NCBI RefSeq assembly: GCF_000761215.1
Contig: NZ_CP009438.1
Coordinates: 186,001 to 250,000, forward strand
DNA from: Streptomyces glaucescens
Lineage (GTDB): Bacteria; Actinomycetota; Actinomycetes; Streptomycetales; Streptomycetaceae
Length of the DNA: 64,000 nucleotides
Direction of reading: 5' to 3'
Under the pieces are notes generated by a model. The model searched no databases. It had not been told where the DNA came from and saw only the letters and a program-made list of their open reading frames with translations. The stretch's first letter is position 1. Each line of letters begins with the position of its first letter. The translations under genes and the position numbers were made by a program. Positions 36,101 through 44,754 of the stretch are shown in pieces.

Positions 36101-36453
36101 CCCAGGCCCTTGACGTAGTCGAGCTTCTTGATCAGGCCCCTGAGGTCCCCGCCCTGGTAGAAGCCCTTGTCCGTGGGGTCGAAGCCGGTCGTGGTCCGGT
36201 CGCCGGTGAGCCCTCCGCGGTCGTTGGCCGTGGAGCCGTTGGCGAACCGGTCGGGCAGCAGGAAGTACGACTGCTCCCGGGTGAGGTCGTGGCGGGCCGG
36301 CTCGGCGGCCAGCCGGGCGTCGGACGGCGGCTTGGGCGGCCGGGCCCCCGCGGGCGCCGCGGTCGCCGCGGTCGCCGACTGCGGCGTGCCGAGCGCCGTG
36401 GCGAGCAACGCGGCCACGACGGCCGAGATGGCGATGGTGGTGGGACGGGTCAC
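33142..36453 (-). CDS. Secreted GH13 alpha-amylase with pullulanase-type accessory domains (AcbZ/AcbE-like), copy 1
   Basis: 1,103 residues. Signal peptide, then a GH13 barrel (about 50-500) with the nucleophile in GFRVDTVRN (~305), acid/base in FGETL (~340) and transition-state Asp in GNHD (~410). A C-terminal beta domain, an Ig-like domain (~618-715), two pullulanase-associated CBM41-like domains with HYxRxDGDYDGW (~722 and ~820) and a pullulanase N-type region (~924 on) follow. The last ~40 residues read like the end of a pullulanase, but no second catalytic barrel stands between. Size and architecture fit the secreted amylases of acarbose clusters. GTG start at 36453. Codon 1091 is TTA (33181-33183). 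Confidence 0.88.
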   Translation of the reverse strand: MTRPTTIAISAVVAALLATALGTPQSATAATAAPAGARPPKPPSDARLAAEPARHDLTREQSYFLLPDRFANGSTANDRGGLTGDRTTTGFDPTDKGFYQGGDLRGLIKKLDYVKGLGTTAIWMAPIFKNKPVQGGGESAGYHGYWITDFTQVDPHFGTNAELAELIDKAHARGMKVFFDVITNHTADTVTNTEKKYAYRPKGAYPYLDTEGRPFDDSTGMGKVDRDSFPYTPVVPADEARTKVPAWLNDPSMYHNRGDSTFVGESGLYGDHTGLDDLWTERPEVVKGLEKIYQRWVEDFDVDGFRVDTVRNVDMPFWTQWATAIDAYAAKKGREDFFVFGETLSSDPAVTAPYVTRGRLDATLDFPLQNAIRGYASQGKPATTLSGVLAQDYRYTTDKANAYEQVTFLGNHDMGRIGSFVSQDNPGADDAELLRRDRFAHELLFLSRGNPVVYAGDEQGFTGPGGDKGARQTLFASRVQDYLDDDQIGTERTHASDAYDPAHPLYRSVAALSRLTKRHPALRDGVQQERYADEGAGVYAFSRTDLRRRVEYVVAVNNAERVRSVRVPTYAAGMGFRGVYGSSARVTSGRDGKVPVVVPPLSAVVLKAARPLGLPVAGPSVSVRAPAAGATGDVEVAASVDAGPLSRVVFAAQVGDGPWRTLGSADHAPYKVTQHLPDTVRAGTVLRYKAVVVDSAGRTASATATTTAGQPPAKPRPSAVDRPYAVVHYQRTDGDYDGWRLESSAGTADFTGRDAYGAFAWVPLDDSTGTVTYTVEKDGTADGPQRAFEPVRTGEVWIEQGEDGQAETAPEGAYPPQDQRKAVLHYHRADGDYDGWGLHTWTGAATPTDWTKPLQPVGRDTFGVTFEVPLADGATSLSYIVHRGDEKDITGDRSLDFAGHGKEVWLIGGTDGYLLPTVGSAPDLDLGTSKAQWIDADTVVWKVKATDATSQQLVYAPRGGITIEEGALSHEGHWLRLLPATLSDAQKAQFPHLKDHPAFTVDPRDRDRVRTALRGQVIATQRAANGALLAATGVQVPGVLDDLYGKARDARLGAVFERGRPTRAHRLHPAQATGADPVVKDASYTRSTGSLELPGRSVAVFTR
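34323..35220 (-). repeat. Near-identical 898-bp block shared by the two amylases (copy A)
   Basis: It aligns without gaps to 37613-38510 at a constant offset of 3,290 bp, with few substitutions except a divergent patch near 35005-35080. The sequences on both sides are clearly more diverged. It covers the end of the GH13 barrel, the C domain and the Ig-like domain. This suggests recent gene conversion after an older duplication. Confidence 0.8.
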
Positions 36454-36512
36454 GGTGACGGCCTCGGGCCGTGGCACGGCCCCGCCGCCACTGCGGCCTC
36501 TTCGCCTCGCCC

Positions 36513-36593
36513 GGTTTCTTCGGTCCGTTCGGTCCGGGGGGTTTCTTCGGTTCGTTCGGTCCGGGGAGATTCTTCGGTCCGTTGGGTCTGGGG
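36513..36593. repeat. Three 27-bp imperfect tandem repeats between the amylase genes
   Basis: Units at 36513-36539, 36540-36566 and 36567-36593 follow the pattern GGTTTCTTCGGTCCGTTCGG plus TCCGGGG. Units 1 and 2 differ at one base, unit 3 at several. They lie in the 149-bp gap between the copy-2 stop and the copy-1 start. They are too close and spacer-free for CRISPR. They could be regulator sites, a slippage product, or remnants of a coding repeat (27 bp is nine codons). Confidence 0.75.
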
Positions 36594-36602
36594 ACGCGCC
36601 GG

Positions 36603-39600
36603 TCACTTGTCGGTTCCTTCCGGTTGTGTTCCTTCGATACGCACGCCGGTGGCGCCCAGCAGGGCGCCGCTGTCGGCCCGTTGGGTGGCGATCAGCCGGG
36701 ACTGGAGGGCCTGGCCGATGCGGTCGCGGTCCCGCGGGTCCACACGGAACGCGGAACCCTGCGCGTGCTGCGGGTAGCGGGACTTCTGTGCCTCGGTGAG
36801 TTCGGCCGGGACGAGCCGCAGCCACCGCCCCTCGTCGGAGAGCGCGCCGTCCTCGAGCGTGAGGTCGCCTTCGGTGGCGTACACGAGCTGCTGGCTGGCG
36901 ACGCCGGTTCCCTCGCCCGCCCATACAACGGTGTCGTCACCGATCCAGGTGGCCTCCGAGGTGCCGAGGTCGAGGCCGAAGGCGCCGCCGGGGGACGGCG
37001 TCAGGTAGGCGGGGTCGCCGGCCACGCGCCAGACCTCGTGCCCGTACAGGGAGAAGTCGAGGGCCTCGTCGACCGGGACGTCCTTCTCCTCCCTCTTGTG
37101 CAGGATGTAGCTGAGCGAGGCGGCTCCGTCGTCGAGCCGCACTTCGAAGACCAGTCCGAAGGAGTCCTGGCGCACCGGCGGGATGGGGTCGTTCCATTCG
37201 GGGGGATCAGCGGACCCGGTCCAGGTGTGCAGGCCCCATCCCTCGTAGTCGCCGTCGGGCCGGTGGTAGTGCAGGACGGCCTTGGTCCCGTCGGGCGGCG
37301 GATACGCGGCCTTGGGTCTGGCCGTGCGGACGGCGGTGCTGTTCTCCTCGGTCCACACCTCGCCGGTCGCGGCGAAGTCGAAGGCCCGCTCGGGTCCCTC
37401 GGCGACACCGTCCTTCTCGACGGTGAACCGGATGGTGCCGGTGCCGGTGCCGGGCGTGATCCACGCGAAGGCGCCGTAGGCGTCGCGGCCGATGAACGGG
37501 GCCGTGGTGCCGTCGGCGGTGCGCAGCCGCAGGCCGTCGTAGTCGCCGTCGGCACGCCGGTGGTGGACGACCGCGTGGTGTCTCTTCGCCGTCGGCCTCT
37601 CGGCTGCGGGCGGTTGTCCGGCGGTGGTGGTGGCGGTGGCGCTCGCGGTGCGTCCGGCACTGTCGACGACCACGGCCTTGTACCGCAGAGCGGTCCCCGC
37701 CCGCACCGTGTCCGGCAGGTGCTGGGTCACCTTGTACGGTGCATGATCGGCGGAACCGAGAGTCCGCCAGGGCCCGTCACCGACCTGCGCGGCGAACACC
37801 ACCCGGCTCAGCGGACCGGCGTCCACCGACGCGGCGACCTCCACATCACCCGTGGCACCGGCCGCGGGCGCCCGCACCGACACCGACGGACCGGCCACCG
37901 GCAACCCCAGCGGCCTGACCGCCTTCAGCACCACCGCCGACAACGGCGGCACCACCACCGGAACCTTGCCGTCCCGGCCACTGGTCACCCGCGCCGACGA
38001 ACCGTACACACCCCGGAACCCCATGCCCGCCGCATACGTCGGCACCCTCACCGACCGGACCCGCTCCGCGTTGTTCACCGCGACGACGTACTCCACCCGC
38101 CGCCTCGGATCCGTGCGCGAGAACGCGTACACCCCCGCGCCCTCGTCCGCGTACCGCTCCTGCTGCACACCGTCACGCAGCGCCGGATGCCGCTTCGTCA
38201 GCCGCGACAGCGCGGCGACCGACCGGTACAGCGGATGCGCCGGATCGTACGCGTCCGACGCGTGCGTACGCTCCGTACCGATCTGATCGTCGTCGAGGTA
38301 CTCGGGCACCTGCGACGCGAACAGCGTCTGCCGGGAGTACACGTCACCCGCCGGTCCGGTGAAGCCCTGCTCGTCACCGGCGTAGACCACCGGATTGCCC
38401 CGGGACAGGAACAACAGCTCGTGCGCGAACCGGTCACGGCGCAGCAGCTCCGCGTCGTCCGCCCCGGGATTGTCCTGGCTGACGAAGCTCCCGATGCGGC
38501 CCATGTCGTGACTGCCGAGGAAGGTGACCTCGCCGTAGGCGTTGGCCTTGTCGGTGGTGTAGCGGTAGTCCTGGGCGAGGACGTGGGCGAGGTCGCGCGT
38601 GGGGCCGCCGCGGGACGCGTAGTTGCGGAGCGCGGCCTGCAACGGGAAGTCGAGCGTGGCGTCGAGGCGGCCTTCGGTGAGGTAGGGGGCCATGACGACG
38701 GGGTCCGCGGAGAAGGCCTCGGCGAAGATGAAGAAGTCCGGCTTGCCCTGCCGGGCCGCGTAGGCGTCCAGCGCCGTGGCCCATTGTGTCCAGAAGGCCA
38801 TGTTCACGTTCTTGGCGGTGTCGACGCGGAAGCCGTCGATGCCGAAGTCCTTCACCCACGTCCGGTAGATGCGCTCCATGCCCTCGACGACCTCGGGGCG
38901 CTCCGTCCACAGGTCGTCGTTGCCGATGAAGTCGCCGTACAGCGCGCTCTCGCCGGCGAAGGTCGAGTCGCCCCGGTTGTGGTACATGGCCGGGTCGTTC
39001 AGCCAGGCCGGGACCTTGGTGTCGTGCTCACCGGTGCGGTTTCGCGGTGTGTAGGGCAGTCCTTTCTCGTCGGCCCGGGCCGTGCCGGCGCTGTCGTCGA
39101 AGGGCCGGCCGTCGGTGTCGAGGTAGGGGTAGGCGCCCTTGGAGCGGTAGCCGTACTCCTGCTCCGCGTAGTCGATGGTGTCGGCGGTGTGGTTGGTGAT
39201 GACGTCGAAGAAGACCTTCATGCCCTGGGCGTGGGCCTTGTCGACGAGCTCCGCGAGTTCGGCGTTGGTGCCGAAGTGCGGGTCGACCTGAGTGAAGTCG
39301 GTGATCGAGTAGCCGTGGTAGCCGGCCATCTCGGTGCCGCCCGTGGTCTGCACCGGCTTGTTCTTGAAGACGGGGGCCATCCAGATCGCGGTGGTGCCCA
39401 GGCCCTTGATGTAGTCGAGCTTCTCGATCAGGCCCCTCAGGTCACCGCCCTGGTAGAAGCGTTTGTCGGTCGGGTCGTGTCCGGTCGCCGAGCGGTCGCC
39501 GGTGAGACCGCCCCTGTCGTTGGCGGTGGATCCGTTGGCGAAGCGGTCCGGCAGTGCCAGGTAGAACTGTTCGCGTGACGGGGCGGGCCGCGCCGGTGTG

Positions 39601-39743
39601 CGGGCGAGCGCGCGGTCGGACGGCGGCCGTGGAGGCGCGGCGTCCGCGGGAGGGGCGGCGGTCGGCAGGGCCGCCAGCACCGACAGGGACAGTGCGACGG
39701 CCGATATCCGGGCGGTTGCGCGCCGGAACGGTAAGCGGGTCAT
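36603..39743 (-). CDS. Secreted GH13 alpha-amylase with pullulanase-type accessory domains (AcbE/AcbZ-like), copy 2
   Basis: 1,046 residues, a tandem paralogue of the next gene downstream: signal peptide (MTRLPFRRATARISAVALSL...), GH13 barrel with GFRVDTAKN (~304), FAEAF (~340) and GSHD (~410), C domain, Ig-like domain, two CBM41-like domains and a pullulanase N-type region. It stops at LLGATGVRIEGTQ, where copy 1 continues another ~60 residues, so it also lacks a second catalytic domain. ATG at 39743 has GAAAGG upstream. Codon 4 is TTA (39732-39734), so expression should need bldA. It is transcribed towards copy 1. Confidence 0.88.
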   Translation of the reverse strand: MTRLPFRRATARISAVALSLSVLAALPTAAPPADAAPPRPPSDRALARTPARPAPSREQFYLALPDRFANGSTANDRGGLTGDRSATGHDPTDKRFYQGGDLRGLIEKLDYIKGLGTTAIWMAPVFKNKPVQTTGGTEMAGYHGYSITDFTQVDPHFGTNAELAELVDKAHAQGMKVFFDVITNHTADTIDYAEQEYGYRSKGAYPYLDTDGRPFDDSAGTARADEKGLPYTPRNRTGEHDTKVPAWLNDPAMYHNRGDSTFAGESALYGDFIGNDDLWTERPEVVEGMERIYRTWVKDFGIDGFRVDTAKNVNMAFWTQWATALDAYAARQGKPDFFIFAEAFSADPVVMAPYLTEGRLDATLDFPLQAALRNYASRGGPTRDLAHVLAQDYRYTTDKANAYGEVTFLGSHDMGRIGSFVSQDNPGADDAELLRRDRFAHELLFLSRGNPVVYAGDEQGFTGPAGDVYSRQTLFASQVPEYLDDDQIGTERTHASDAYDPAHPLYRSVAALSRLTKRHPALRDGVQQERYADEGAGVYAFSRTDPRRRVEYVVAVNNAERVRSVRVPTYAAGMGFRGVYGSSARVTSGRDGKVPVVVPPLSAVVLKAVRPLGLPVAGPSVSVRAPAAGATGDVEVAASVDAGPLSRVVFAAQVGDGPWRTLGSADHAPYKVTQHLPDTVRAGTALRYKAVVVDSAGRTASATATTTAGQPPAAERPTAKRHHAVVHHRRADGDYDGLRLRTADGTTAPFIGRDAYGAFAWITPGTGTGTIRFTVEKDGVAEGPERAFDFAATGEVWTEENSTAVRTARPKAAYPPPDGTKAVLHYHRPDGDYEGWGLHTWTGSADPPEWNDPIPPVRQDSFGLVFEVRLDDGAASLSYILHKREEKDVPVDEALDFSLYGHEVWRVAGDPAYLTPSPGGAFGLDLGTSEATWIGDDTVVWAGEGTGVASQQLVYATEGDLTLEDGALSDEGRWLRLVPAELTEAQKSRYPQHAQGSAFRVDPRDRDRIGQALQSRLIATQRADSGALLGATGVRIEGTQPEGTDK
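37613..38510 (-). repeat. Near-identical 898-bp block shared by the two amylases (copy B)
   Basis: Partner of 34323-35220, with the same gapless alignment. Its left edge begins exactly after the CBM41-like domain region and its right edge ends within the NHD/SHD motif codons of the barrel. Confidence 0.8.
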
Positions 39744-39781
39744 GGGGCCTTTCTTCTCCTCCCCCGCGAGCGGGGTGACGA

Positions 39782-39795
39782 CCTCGTGCACGAGG
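39782..39795. promoter_or_regulatory. 14-bp palindrome upstream of amylase copy 2
   Basis: CCTCGTGCACGAGG is a perfect palindrome about 39 bp upstream of the ATG of copy 2 and downstream of the preceding terminator. It is in the right place for an operator or leader element, but chance is possible in GC-rich DNA. Confidence 0.3.
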
Positions 39796-39816
39796 GGGTG
39801 TCCGCGCGGACACGGT

Positions 39817-39856
39817 GGGCCGCCCGGTTCGCCTCGCGCGGTGAACCGGGCGGCCC
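39817..39856 (-). terminator. Terminator after the CBM20 alpha-amylase gene
   Basis: A 14-bp perfect stem (GGGCCGCCCGGTTC with GAACCGGGCGGCCC, 12-nt loop) starts 29 nt after the stop, separating it from amylase copy 2. Confidence 0.75.
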
Positions 39857-39885
39857 TTCGGCCGGCGGTACGGGCGGTTCCTGGT

Positions 39886-41595
39886 TCAGCCGCGCCAGGT
39901 GTCGCTCAGCAGCGTCCTGCCGCTGGACGGGACGGTGGCGGTGCGGTTGGGGCCGCTCTCCCAGGTGACCTTGCCGGAGGCGTCCTTGCGGAGGAACTTG
40001 TACTCGAAGGAGGTGCCTGCCGGGAGGGCGACGTCGAGCTTCCAGACGGGGTAGGCCGCCGGGTCGAGCTTGAGCGCGCCGGCCGGGTTCCAGTCGCCGA
40101 GCGCGGACCGGTTGCCGGTGACGTAGATGTTCTCGCCCCAGGTGGTGGGGGCCTGGACGGCGAACGAGGCGCCGGGGTCCTCCCCGGGGTTCTCACCGGG
40201 GTTCCCGCCGCCCGGGTCGGTGCAGCTGGTGGCGCCGGTGTGCAGGGCGAGGGCCGTGTCGGGTCCGAGGGTCGCGGTGAACTGGCCGGAGCCGTTCACG
40301 GTGACGGGCTTGCCGCTCTGGACGTCGCAGTAGGTGCCGGCCGGCAGTGACGTCTGGAACGTGCGGGTCAGTGAGCCGGACTCGTGGTTGATCGCGACGT
40401 AGGCCTTGCTGCCGCGGCCGAAGGCGATGGCGTTGCTGCCGTTGTCCCACCAGTCGGTCACTTCCGCGCTGCCCGCGGTGTTGCGGAACCCGACCATGCC
40501 GGCGATCTCGCGCCAGGCGTGCTGGCACTTCCACCCGTCCGTGTAACAGGCGTCGACGCGCCCGTTGTTGGGGCTGCCCGCGTCGTCGCTGAACTGGTAG
40601 CCGGAGTGGACGTCCGGTGATCCGTAGGGCCAGGCCAGCATGAAGACGTGGGCGAGGGTGTACTTGGCGCCGTCCTTGTAGGTGAGCGTGGCGTTGTGGC
40701 GCTCGGTGTCGTGGTTGGTGACGAAGGTGGCGGCCTTGTCGCCGGCGACGTATCCCCACGCCTCGCCGAGGTTCTTGAGGTACGCGAGCTTCTCGCCGGA
40801 GAAGACGCGCTTCAGGTCCCGGCCGTAGGAGAATTCCTGCACGTCGCCGGTGCCGGTGTACTGGGCGGGCTGCACCGCTTCGCCGTACGCGCCGATGGTC
40901 TCCTGCTTCCAGTAGACGCCGGGATCGCGCAGCCGGCCCTTGATGTCGGCGAGGTCGGCCGGCGGGATGTGTTTGGCGGCGTCGATGCGGAAGCCGTCCA
41001 CGCCGAGGGACAGCAGGTCGTTCAGGTACCCGGCGATGGTCTTGCGGACGTATTCCTCGCCGGTGTCCAGGTCGGGCAGGCCGGACAGTTCGCAGTGGTG
41101 CACGTTCCAGCTGTTGCCGTAGTTGTCGATGTCCTTCATGCAGTCGTCCATGTCGGACTTCGAGTACAGGCCGGGATAGTCGTACTTGCTGTAGGACGAT
41201 CCGCCGGTGCCGGTGCCCGCGCTGTTGGCCATGTGGTTGATGACCGTGTCGACGACGACCTTGACGCCGGCGGCGTGACAGGTGTCGATCATGCTCTTGA
41301 AGGCGTCGCGGCCGCCCAGTTTCGTGGCGATCCTGTAGCTGACGGGCTGGTACGCGGTCCACCACTGCGGGCCCGGCACCCGCTCGTTCGGCGGTGACAC
41401 CTGGACGTATCCGTATCCTGCCGGTCCGAGGTCGTCGGTGCACGCCTTGGCGACGGAGGCGAAGTTCCACTCGAACATCACCGCGGTGACGTCCTTGCCG
41501 CCGGGCGGGTCCGCCTGCGCGGTTCCGGGTGCCGTGACGACCACAGCGGCTCCCGCCACGAGGGCGAGTGCAGTGGCCACGGTCTTGTTGGCCAT
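39886..41595 (-). CDS. Secreted alpha-amylase with C-terminal CBM20
   Basis: 569 residues, the classic Streptomyces extracellular alpha-amylase (endo-1,4-alpha-glucanase). Signal peptide ([20 protein letters not shown]..., cut after AQA), GH13 catalytic domain with the chloride-type/animal-like pattern, nucleophile in [10 protein letters not shown] (~200), acid/base in GEAVQ (~235), Asp in NHDTERH (~292), C domain, a Gly/Pro/Asn/Glu-rich linker and a CBM20 (~477-569). The four or more Cys pairs are usual. ATG at 41595 follows AGGAGG. About 80 bp upstream lies an operator-like element shared with the rmlA promoter, consistent with maltose-type LacI control. Confidence 0.95.
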   Translation of the reverse strand: MANKTVATALALVAGAAVVVTAPGTAQADPPGGKDVTAVMFEWNFASVAKACTDDLGPAGYGYVQVSPPNERVPGPQWWTAYQPVSYRIATKLGGRDAFKSMIDTCHAAGVKVVVDTVINHMANSAGTGTGGSSYSKYDYPGLYSKSDMDDCMKDIDNYGNSWNVHHCELSGLPDLDTGEEYVRKTIAGYLNDLLSLGVDGFRIDAAKHIPPADLADIKGRLRDPGVYWKQETIGAYGEAVQPAQYTGTGDVQEFSYGRDLKRVFSGEKLAYLKNLGEAWGYVAGDKAATFVTNHDTERHNATLTYKDGAKYTLAHVFMLAWPYGSPDVHSGYQFSDDAGSPNNGRVDACYTDGWKCQHAWREIAGMVGFRNTAGSAEVTDWWDNGSNAIAFGRGSKAYVAINHESGSLTRTFQTSLPAGTYCDVQSGKPVTVNGSGQFTATLGPDTALALHTGATSCTDPGGGNPGENPGEDPGASFAVQAPTTWGENIYVTGNRSALGDWNPAGALKLDPAAYPVWKLDVALPAGTSFEYKFLRKDASGKVTWESGPNRTATVPSSGRTLLSDTWRG

Positions 41596-41672
41596 TGTTC
41601 CTCCTGATCCACCTGATGCGGATGAGAGGCCTTCACGCAGCAACGCGCCGTGCCCGACAGGCCTGTGGGGTT

Positions 41673-41699
41673 TTGCTGAAACAGTCAGCAACTTCTTGC
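41673..41699. promoter_or_regulatory. Candidate MalR-type operator of the alpha-amylase gene
   Basis: Contains the inverted repeat TTGCTG (41673-41678) / CAGCAA (41686-41691). The 24-nt stretch 41676-41699 matches 51492-51515, in the rmlA/aminotransferase promoter, at 19 of 24 positions in the same orientation. Streptomyces amylase genes are known to be repressed by LacI-type MalR/Reg1 through GCAA/TTGC-type sites. Confidence 0.6.
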
Positions 41700-41800
41700 G
41701 GTCGTGACCGTACGACCCCGTCCACCCTCGGTCAACCCTCCCGTCAGGAGTCCTTGAGCTCTCCACAAAAGCTTCAACGTCCCTGGTGCGCACCGAAATT

Positions 41801-41833
41801 GAAGCGCTGCAAAGCCTTTCGCAAGCGTTTCAG
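41801..41833. promoter_or_regulatory. Second GCAAA/TTTCGC imperfect inverted repeat
   Basis: GAAGCGCTGCAAAG followed by CTTTCGCAAGCGTTTC forms an imperfect inverted repeat 206-238 bp upstream of the amylase start. It shares CTTGC/GCAA half-sites and a TTTCAG end with the other candidate operators and could be a distal or auxiliary site. Confidence 0.4.
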
Positions 41834-41999
41834 AGGTGTTACGTTCAATCACCGCCCGGTCCGGCGGTTCGGAGGCCCGGGGACCGGGCCCACGCGCCCG
41901 GCCCGCCGGACCGGATCTCCAGCCGGGGCTCCGCAGCCTCCAGGCCGCCCCGCTGCCCCGACCAGGGCCGGCTGCGGATTCTCCCCCGGCCGGGTGCGT

Positions 42000-43049
42000 T
42001 CATCCGCTGCGCCGCGCCGTGGAAGCGCGGACCACCAGCTCCGGCTGGAACACGAACTCGGTCCGCTGCACCGGGGTGCCGCCGACCTCCTCCAGGAGCG
42101 CACCCACCGCCGCGGTCGCCATCGCGTGCACCGGCTGGCGCACCGTGGTGAGCGGGGGGTCGGTGTACGCGATCAGCGGTGAGTCGTCGAAGCCGATCAC
42201 CGAGACGTCCTCCGGGACCGAGAGACCGCGCTCGCGTACCGCCCGGATCACTCCCAGGGCCATCAGGTCGCTGCCGCAGACGATTCCCGTGCACCCCTTG
42301 TCCAGCAGCGCCGCTCCCGCCGCATGGCCTCCCTCGACCGTGAACAGGGTGCGCTCGATGCGCTGTTCGGCTTCCTCGGCCCGTGTCCCGCAGAACGAGT
42401 GCACGGCCGCGGCGAAGCCCTCGGCCTTGCGCCGCGAGGGCACGAAACGGGTGGGCCCGACGGCGAGCCCCACCTTCGCATGGCCCAGATCGGCCAGGTG
42501 CCGCACCGCCATCCGCACGGCGGACCGGTCGTCGGACGAGACGAAGGACGCCGTGATCCGCTCGTTGTACCCGTTCACCAGGACGAACGGCAGCCGGCGC
42601 GAGGCCAGTTTGTGGTATCTGACGGGGTCGGCGGTGGTGTCCGCGTGCAGCCCGGACAGGAAGATGATGCCCGTGACGCCCCGGTCCTCCAGCTGCTCCA
42701 CGAGTTCGTCCTCGGTGGACCCGCCGGGCATCTGGGTGCACAGCACGGGGGTGTACCCGTGGCCGGCCAGCACCTGCTCGATGACCTGGGCGAAAGCCGG
42801 GAAGATCGGGTTCGTCAGCTCGGGAATCACCAGCCCGACCAGGCCGGCGCTGCGCTGGTGCAGGCGTACCGGCCGGTCGTAGCCGAGCACGTCGAGCGCG
42901 GCCACCACCCGTCGCCGGGTGGCGGGAGCGACGCCCGGCTTCCCGTTGAGCACCCGGCTCGCCGTGGCCTCGCTGACCCCGGCCTGGGCCGCGATGTCGG
43001 TGAGCCGCGGGGTGCCGCTCTCGGCACCCCGCGTGAGGGGCAGGGTCAC
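42000..43049 (-). CDS. LacI-family regulator coupled to the alpha-glucosidase gene
   Basis: 349 residues: N-terminal helix-turn-helix (RLTDIAAQAGVSEATASRVLNG, ~15-36) and a periplasmic-binding-type effector domain ending in QPELVVRAST. It closely resembles the divergent MalR further right, with long shared stretches such as GYTPVL and PGGSTEDEL, so it is a paralogue likely sensing a malto-oligosaccharide or analogue. The GTG at 43049 overlaps the glucosidase stop (GTGA), so it is the last gene of the malEFG-glucosidase operon and is made only when that operon is on, suggesting feedback. Confidence 0.88.
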   Translation of the reverse strand: MTLPLTRGAESGTPRLTDIAAQAGVSEATASRVLNGKPGVAPATRRRVVAALDVLGYDRPVRLHQRSAGLVGLVIPELTNPIFPAFAQVIEQVLAGHGYTPVLCTQMPGGSTEDELVEQLEDRGVTGIIFLSGLHADTTADPVRYHKLASRRLPFVLVNGYNERITASFVSSDDRSAVRMAVRHLADLGHAKVGLAVGPTRFVPSRRKAEGFAAAVHSFCGTRAEEAEQRIERTLFTVEGGHAAGAALLDKGCTGIVCGSDLMALGVIRAVRERGLSVPEDVSVIGFDDSPLIAYTDPPLTTVRQPVHAMATAAVGALLEEVGGTPVQRTEFVFQPELVVRASTARRSG

Positions 43050-44728
43050 ACCGCCCACCAGACGGTGCTGTCCGCGGGAAGCTCGGTCACGTCGCCCTCC
43101 GGCACCGGCTCGCCGCTGCTGAGCAGGGGCCGCCCCGGCGCGGCCCACCGCACCGGCGCACCGGTCAGGTTGACGGTGCAGACGAAGTCGCCGCCGCGGC
43201 CGTCGCCCGCGCCCCGCCCGCTGCGGCGGAAGGCGAGGACGCCCTCGGGGGCCCGCAGCCACTCGACGCCGTCGCCGGCACCGAGTGCGGGATGCTCGCG
43301 CCGCAGGGCCAGGGCACTGCGGTACAGCTCGAGCGTCGACCCCGGGTCACCCGACTGCGCCTCGACCGACAGGTGCCGCCAGCTCTCCGGCTGCGGCAGC
43401 CAGCTCGGCCCGCCCGCGACGGGACCGAAGCCGTACGGCGCCTCGGTTCCCGACCACGGGATCGGCACCCGGCAGCCGTCCCGCAGCCCGTCCTGCCCGT
43501 TGTCCCGGAAGAACGAGGGGTCCTGCCGGACCTCGTCCGGAAGCTCGGTCACCTCGGGCAGGCCCAGCTCCTCCCCCTGGTAGAGGTAGGCGGACCCGGG
43601 CAGGGCCAGCATCAGCAGCGTCGCCGCCCGTGCCCGGCGCAGCCCCTGCTCGGGACCGTCCACGGCGAGGCGGGTGGCGTGCCGGACCACGTCGTGGTTG
43701 GACAATACCCAGGTGCTGGGCGCGCCCACCGGGCGCATGGCGTCCAGGCTTTCGTCGATCGCCCGGCGCAGCGCCGCCGCGTCCCAGCCGGCTCCCAGGT
43801 AGTGGAAGTTGAACGCCTGGTGCAGCTCGTCCGCCCGCACGTACTGCGCCGTGCGCTCGGCACTGGGCGTCCACGCCTCGGCGACACCGATGCGCTCGCC
43901 CGGGTACTCGTCGAGGATCGCGCGCCAGGCCCGGTAGATCTCGTGCACGCCGTCCTGGTCGAAGAAGGGCAGGCTCTGGGTGCCCAGCAGCCGCAACTGC
44001 CCGGTGCGGCCGGTGTCGGGCAGTCCCGCGGCCTTGACCAGGCCATGGGCGACGTCGATGCGGAATCCGTCGACGCCCATGTCCAGCCAGTACCGCAGCA
44101 CGGAGCGGAACTCGTCCCGCACGGCCGGGTGCTCCCAGTTGAAGTCGGGCTGTTCGGGGGCGAAGAGGTGCAGGTACCACTCCCCCGGGGTGCCGTCCGG
44201 GTTCTCGGTGCGCGTCCAGGCGGGGCCGCCGAAGACGGACTCCCAGTCGTTGGGGGGAGCATCGCCCGCGGGTCCGCGCCCGGGCCGGAAGTGGAAGCGG
44301 TCGCGCAGCGGGGACCCGGGGCCCTCCCGCAGGGCGCGCCGGAACCAGTCGTGCTGGTCCGAGCAGTGGTTGGGGACCACGTCGACGATCACGCGCAGCC
44401 CGAGGGCGTGCGCGTCCCTGATGAGTTCGTCCGCGTCGAGCAGGGTGCCGAACACGGGGTCGACGGCCCGGTAGTCGGCGACGTCGTACCCGCCGTCGGC
44501 CTGGGGCGAGACGTAGAAGGGGCTGAGCCAGACGGCGTCGACACCGAGTTCCTTCAGGTAGGGCAGCCGGGAGCGGATGCCCTGGAGGTCGCCCACCCCG
44601 TCGCCGTCGCTGTCGGCGAAGCTGCGGGGGTAGACCTGGTAGATGACGGCCTCCCGCCACCAGCCCGGGCGTCCGCCGGGACCGGGGGGCCGGGTGTGGG
44701 TGCCGGGTTCGGCAAGGTACTGGGTCAT
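43046..44728 (-). CDS. aglA: GH13 intracellular alpha-glucosidase
   Basis: 560 residues, no signal peptide. GH13 oligo-1,6/alpha-1,4-glucosidase type: WWREAVIYQVYPRSFADSDGDGVGDLQGI at the N-terminus, nucleophile in DGFRIDVAHG, acid/base in GVAEAW and the third acid in SNHDVVRH. It should hydrolyse imported maltose and maltodextrins to glucose. ATG at 44728 follows AGGCAGGAAACC. It is 26 bp downstream of malG, so in the maltose operon, as in other streptomycetes. Confidence 0.9.
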   Translation of the reverse strand: MTQYLAEPGTHTRPPGPGGRPGWWREAVIYQVYPRSFADSDGDGVGDLQGIRSRLPYLKELGVDAVWLSPFYVSPQADGGYDVADYRAVDPVFGTLLDADELIRDAHALGLRVIVDVVPNHCSDQHDWFRRALREGPGSPLRDRFHFRPGRGPAGDAPPNDWESVFGGPAWTRTENPDGTPGEWYLHLFAPEQPDFNWEHPAVRDEFRSVLRYWLDMGVDGFRIDVAHGLVKAAGLPDTGRTGQLRLLGTQSLPFFDQDGVHEIYRAWRAILDEYPGERIGVAEAWTPSAERTAQYVRADELHQAFNFHYLGAGWDAAALRRAIDESLDAMRPVGAPSTWVLSNHDVVRHATRLAVDGPEQGLRRARAATLLMLALPGSAYLYQGEELGLPEVTELPDEVRQDPSFFRDNGQDGLRDGCRVPIPWSGTEAPYGFGPVAGGPSWLPQPESWRHLSVEAQSGDPGSTLELYRSALALRREHPALGAGDGVEWLRAPEGVLAFRRSGRGAGDGRGGDFVCTVNLTGAPVRWAAPGRPLLSSGEPVPEGDVTELPADSTVWWAV

Positions 44729-44754
44729 GGTTTCCTGCCTGTGAGGGGGGACGG

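Larger units (their letters stand above)
41596..41999. other. Promoter region of the CBM20 alpha-amylase
   Basis: 404 bp between the LacI gene's stop and the amylase start, both on the minus strand. It contains two GCAA/TTGC-rich elements listed separately. AT content is locally raised around 41660-41850. No gene. Confidence 0.6.

Noticed and set aside
36513..36593. Direct repeats as a CRISPR array
   Set aside because: The units abut with no spacers, only three exist and no cas gene is present.
33250..39578. Long plus-strand frames opposite the two amylase genes
   Set aside because: Arg/Val/Gly/His-rich composition without domains; they mirror the GH13 genes on the minus strand.
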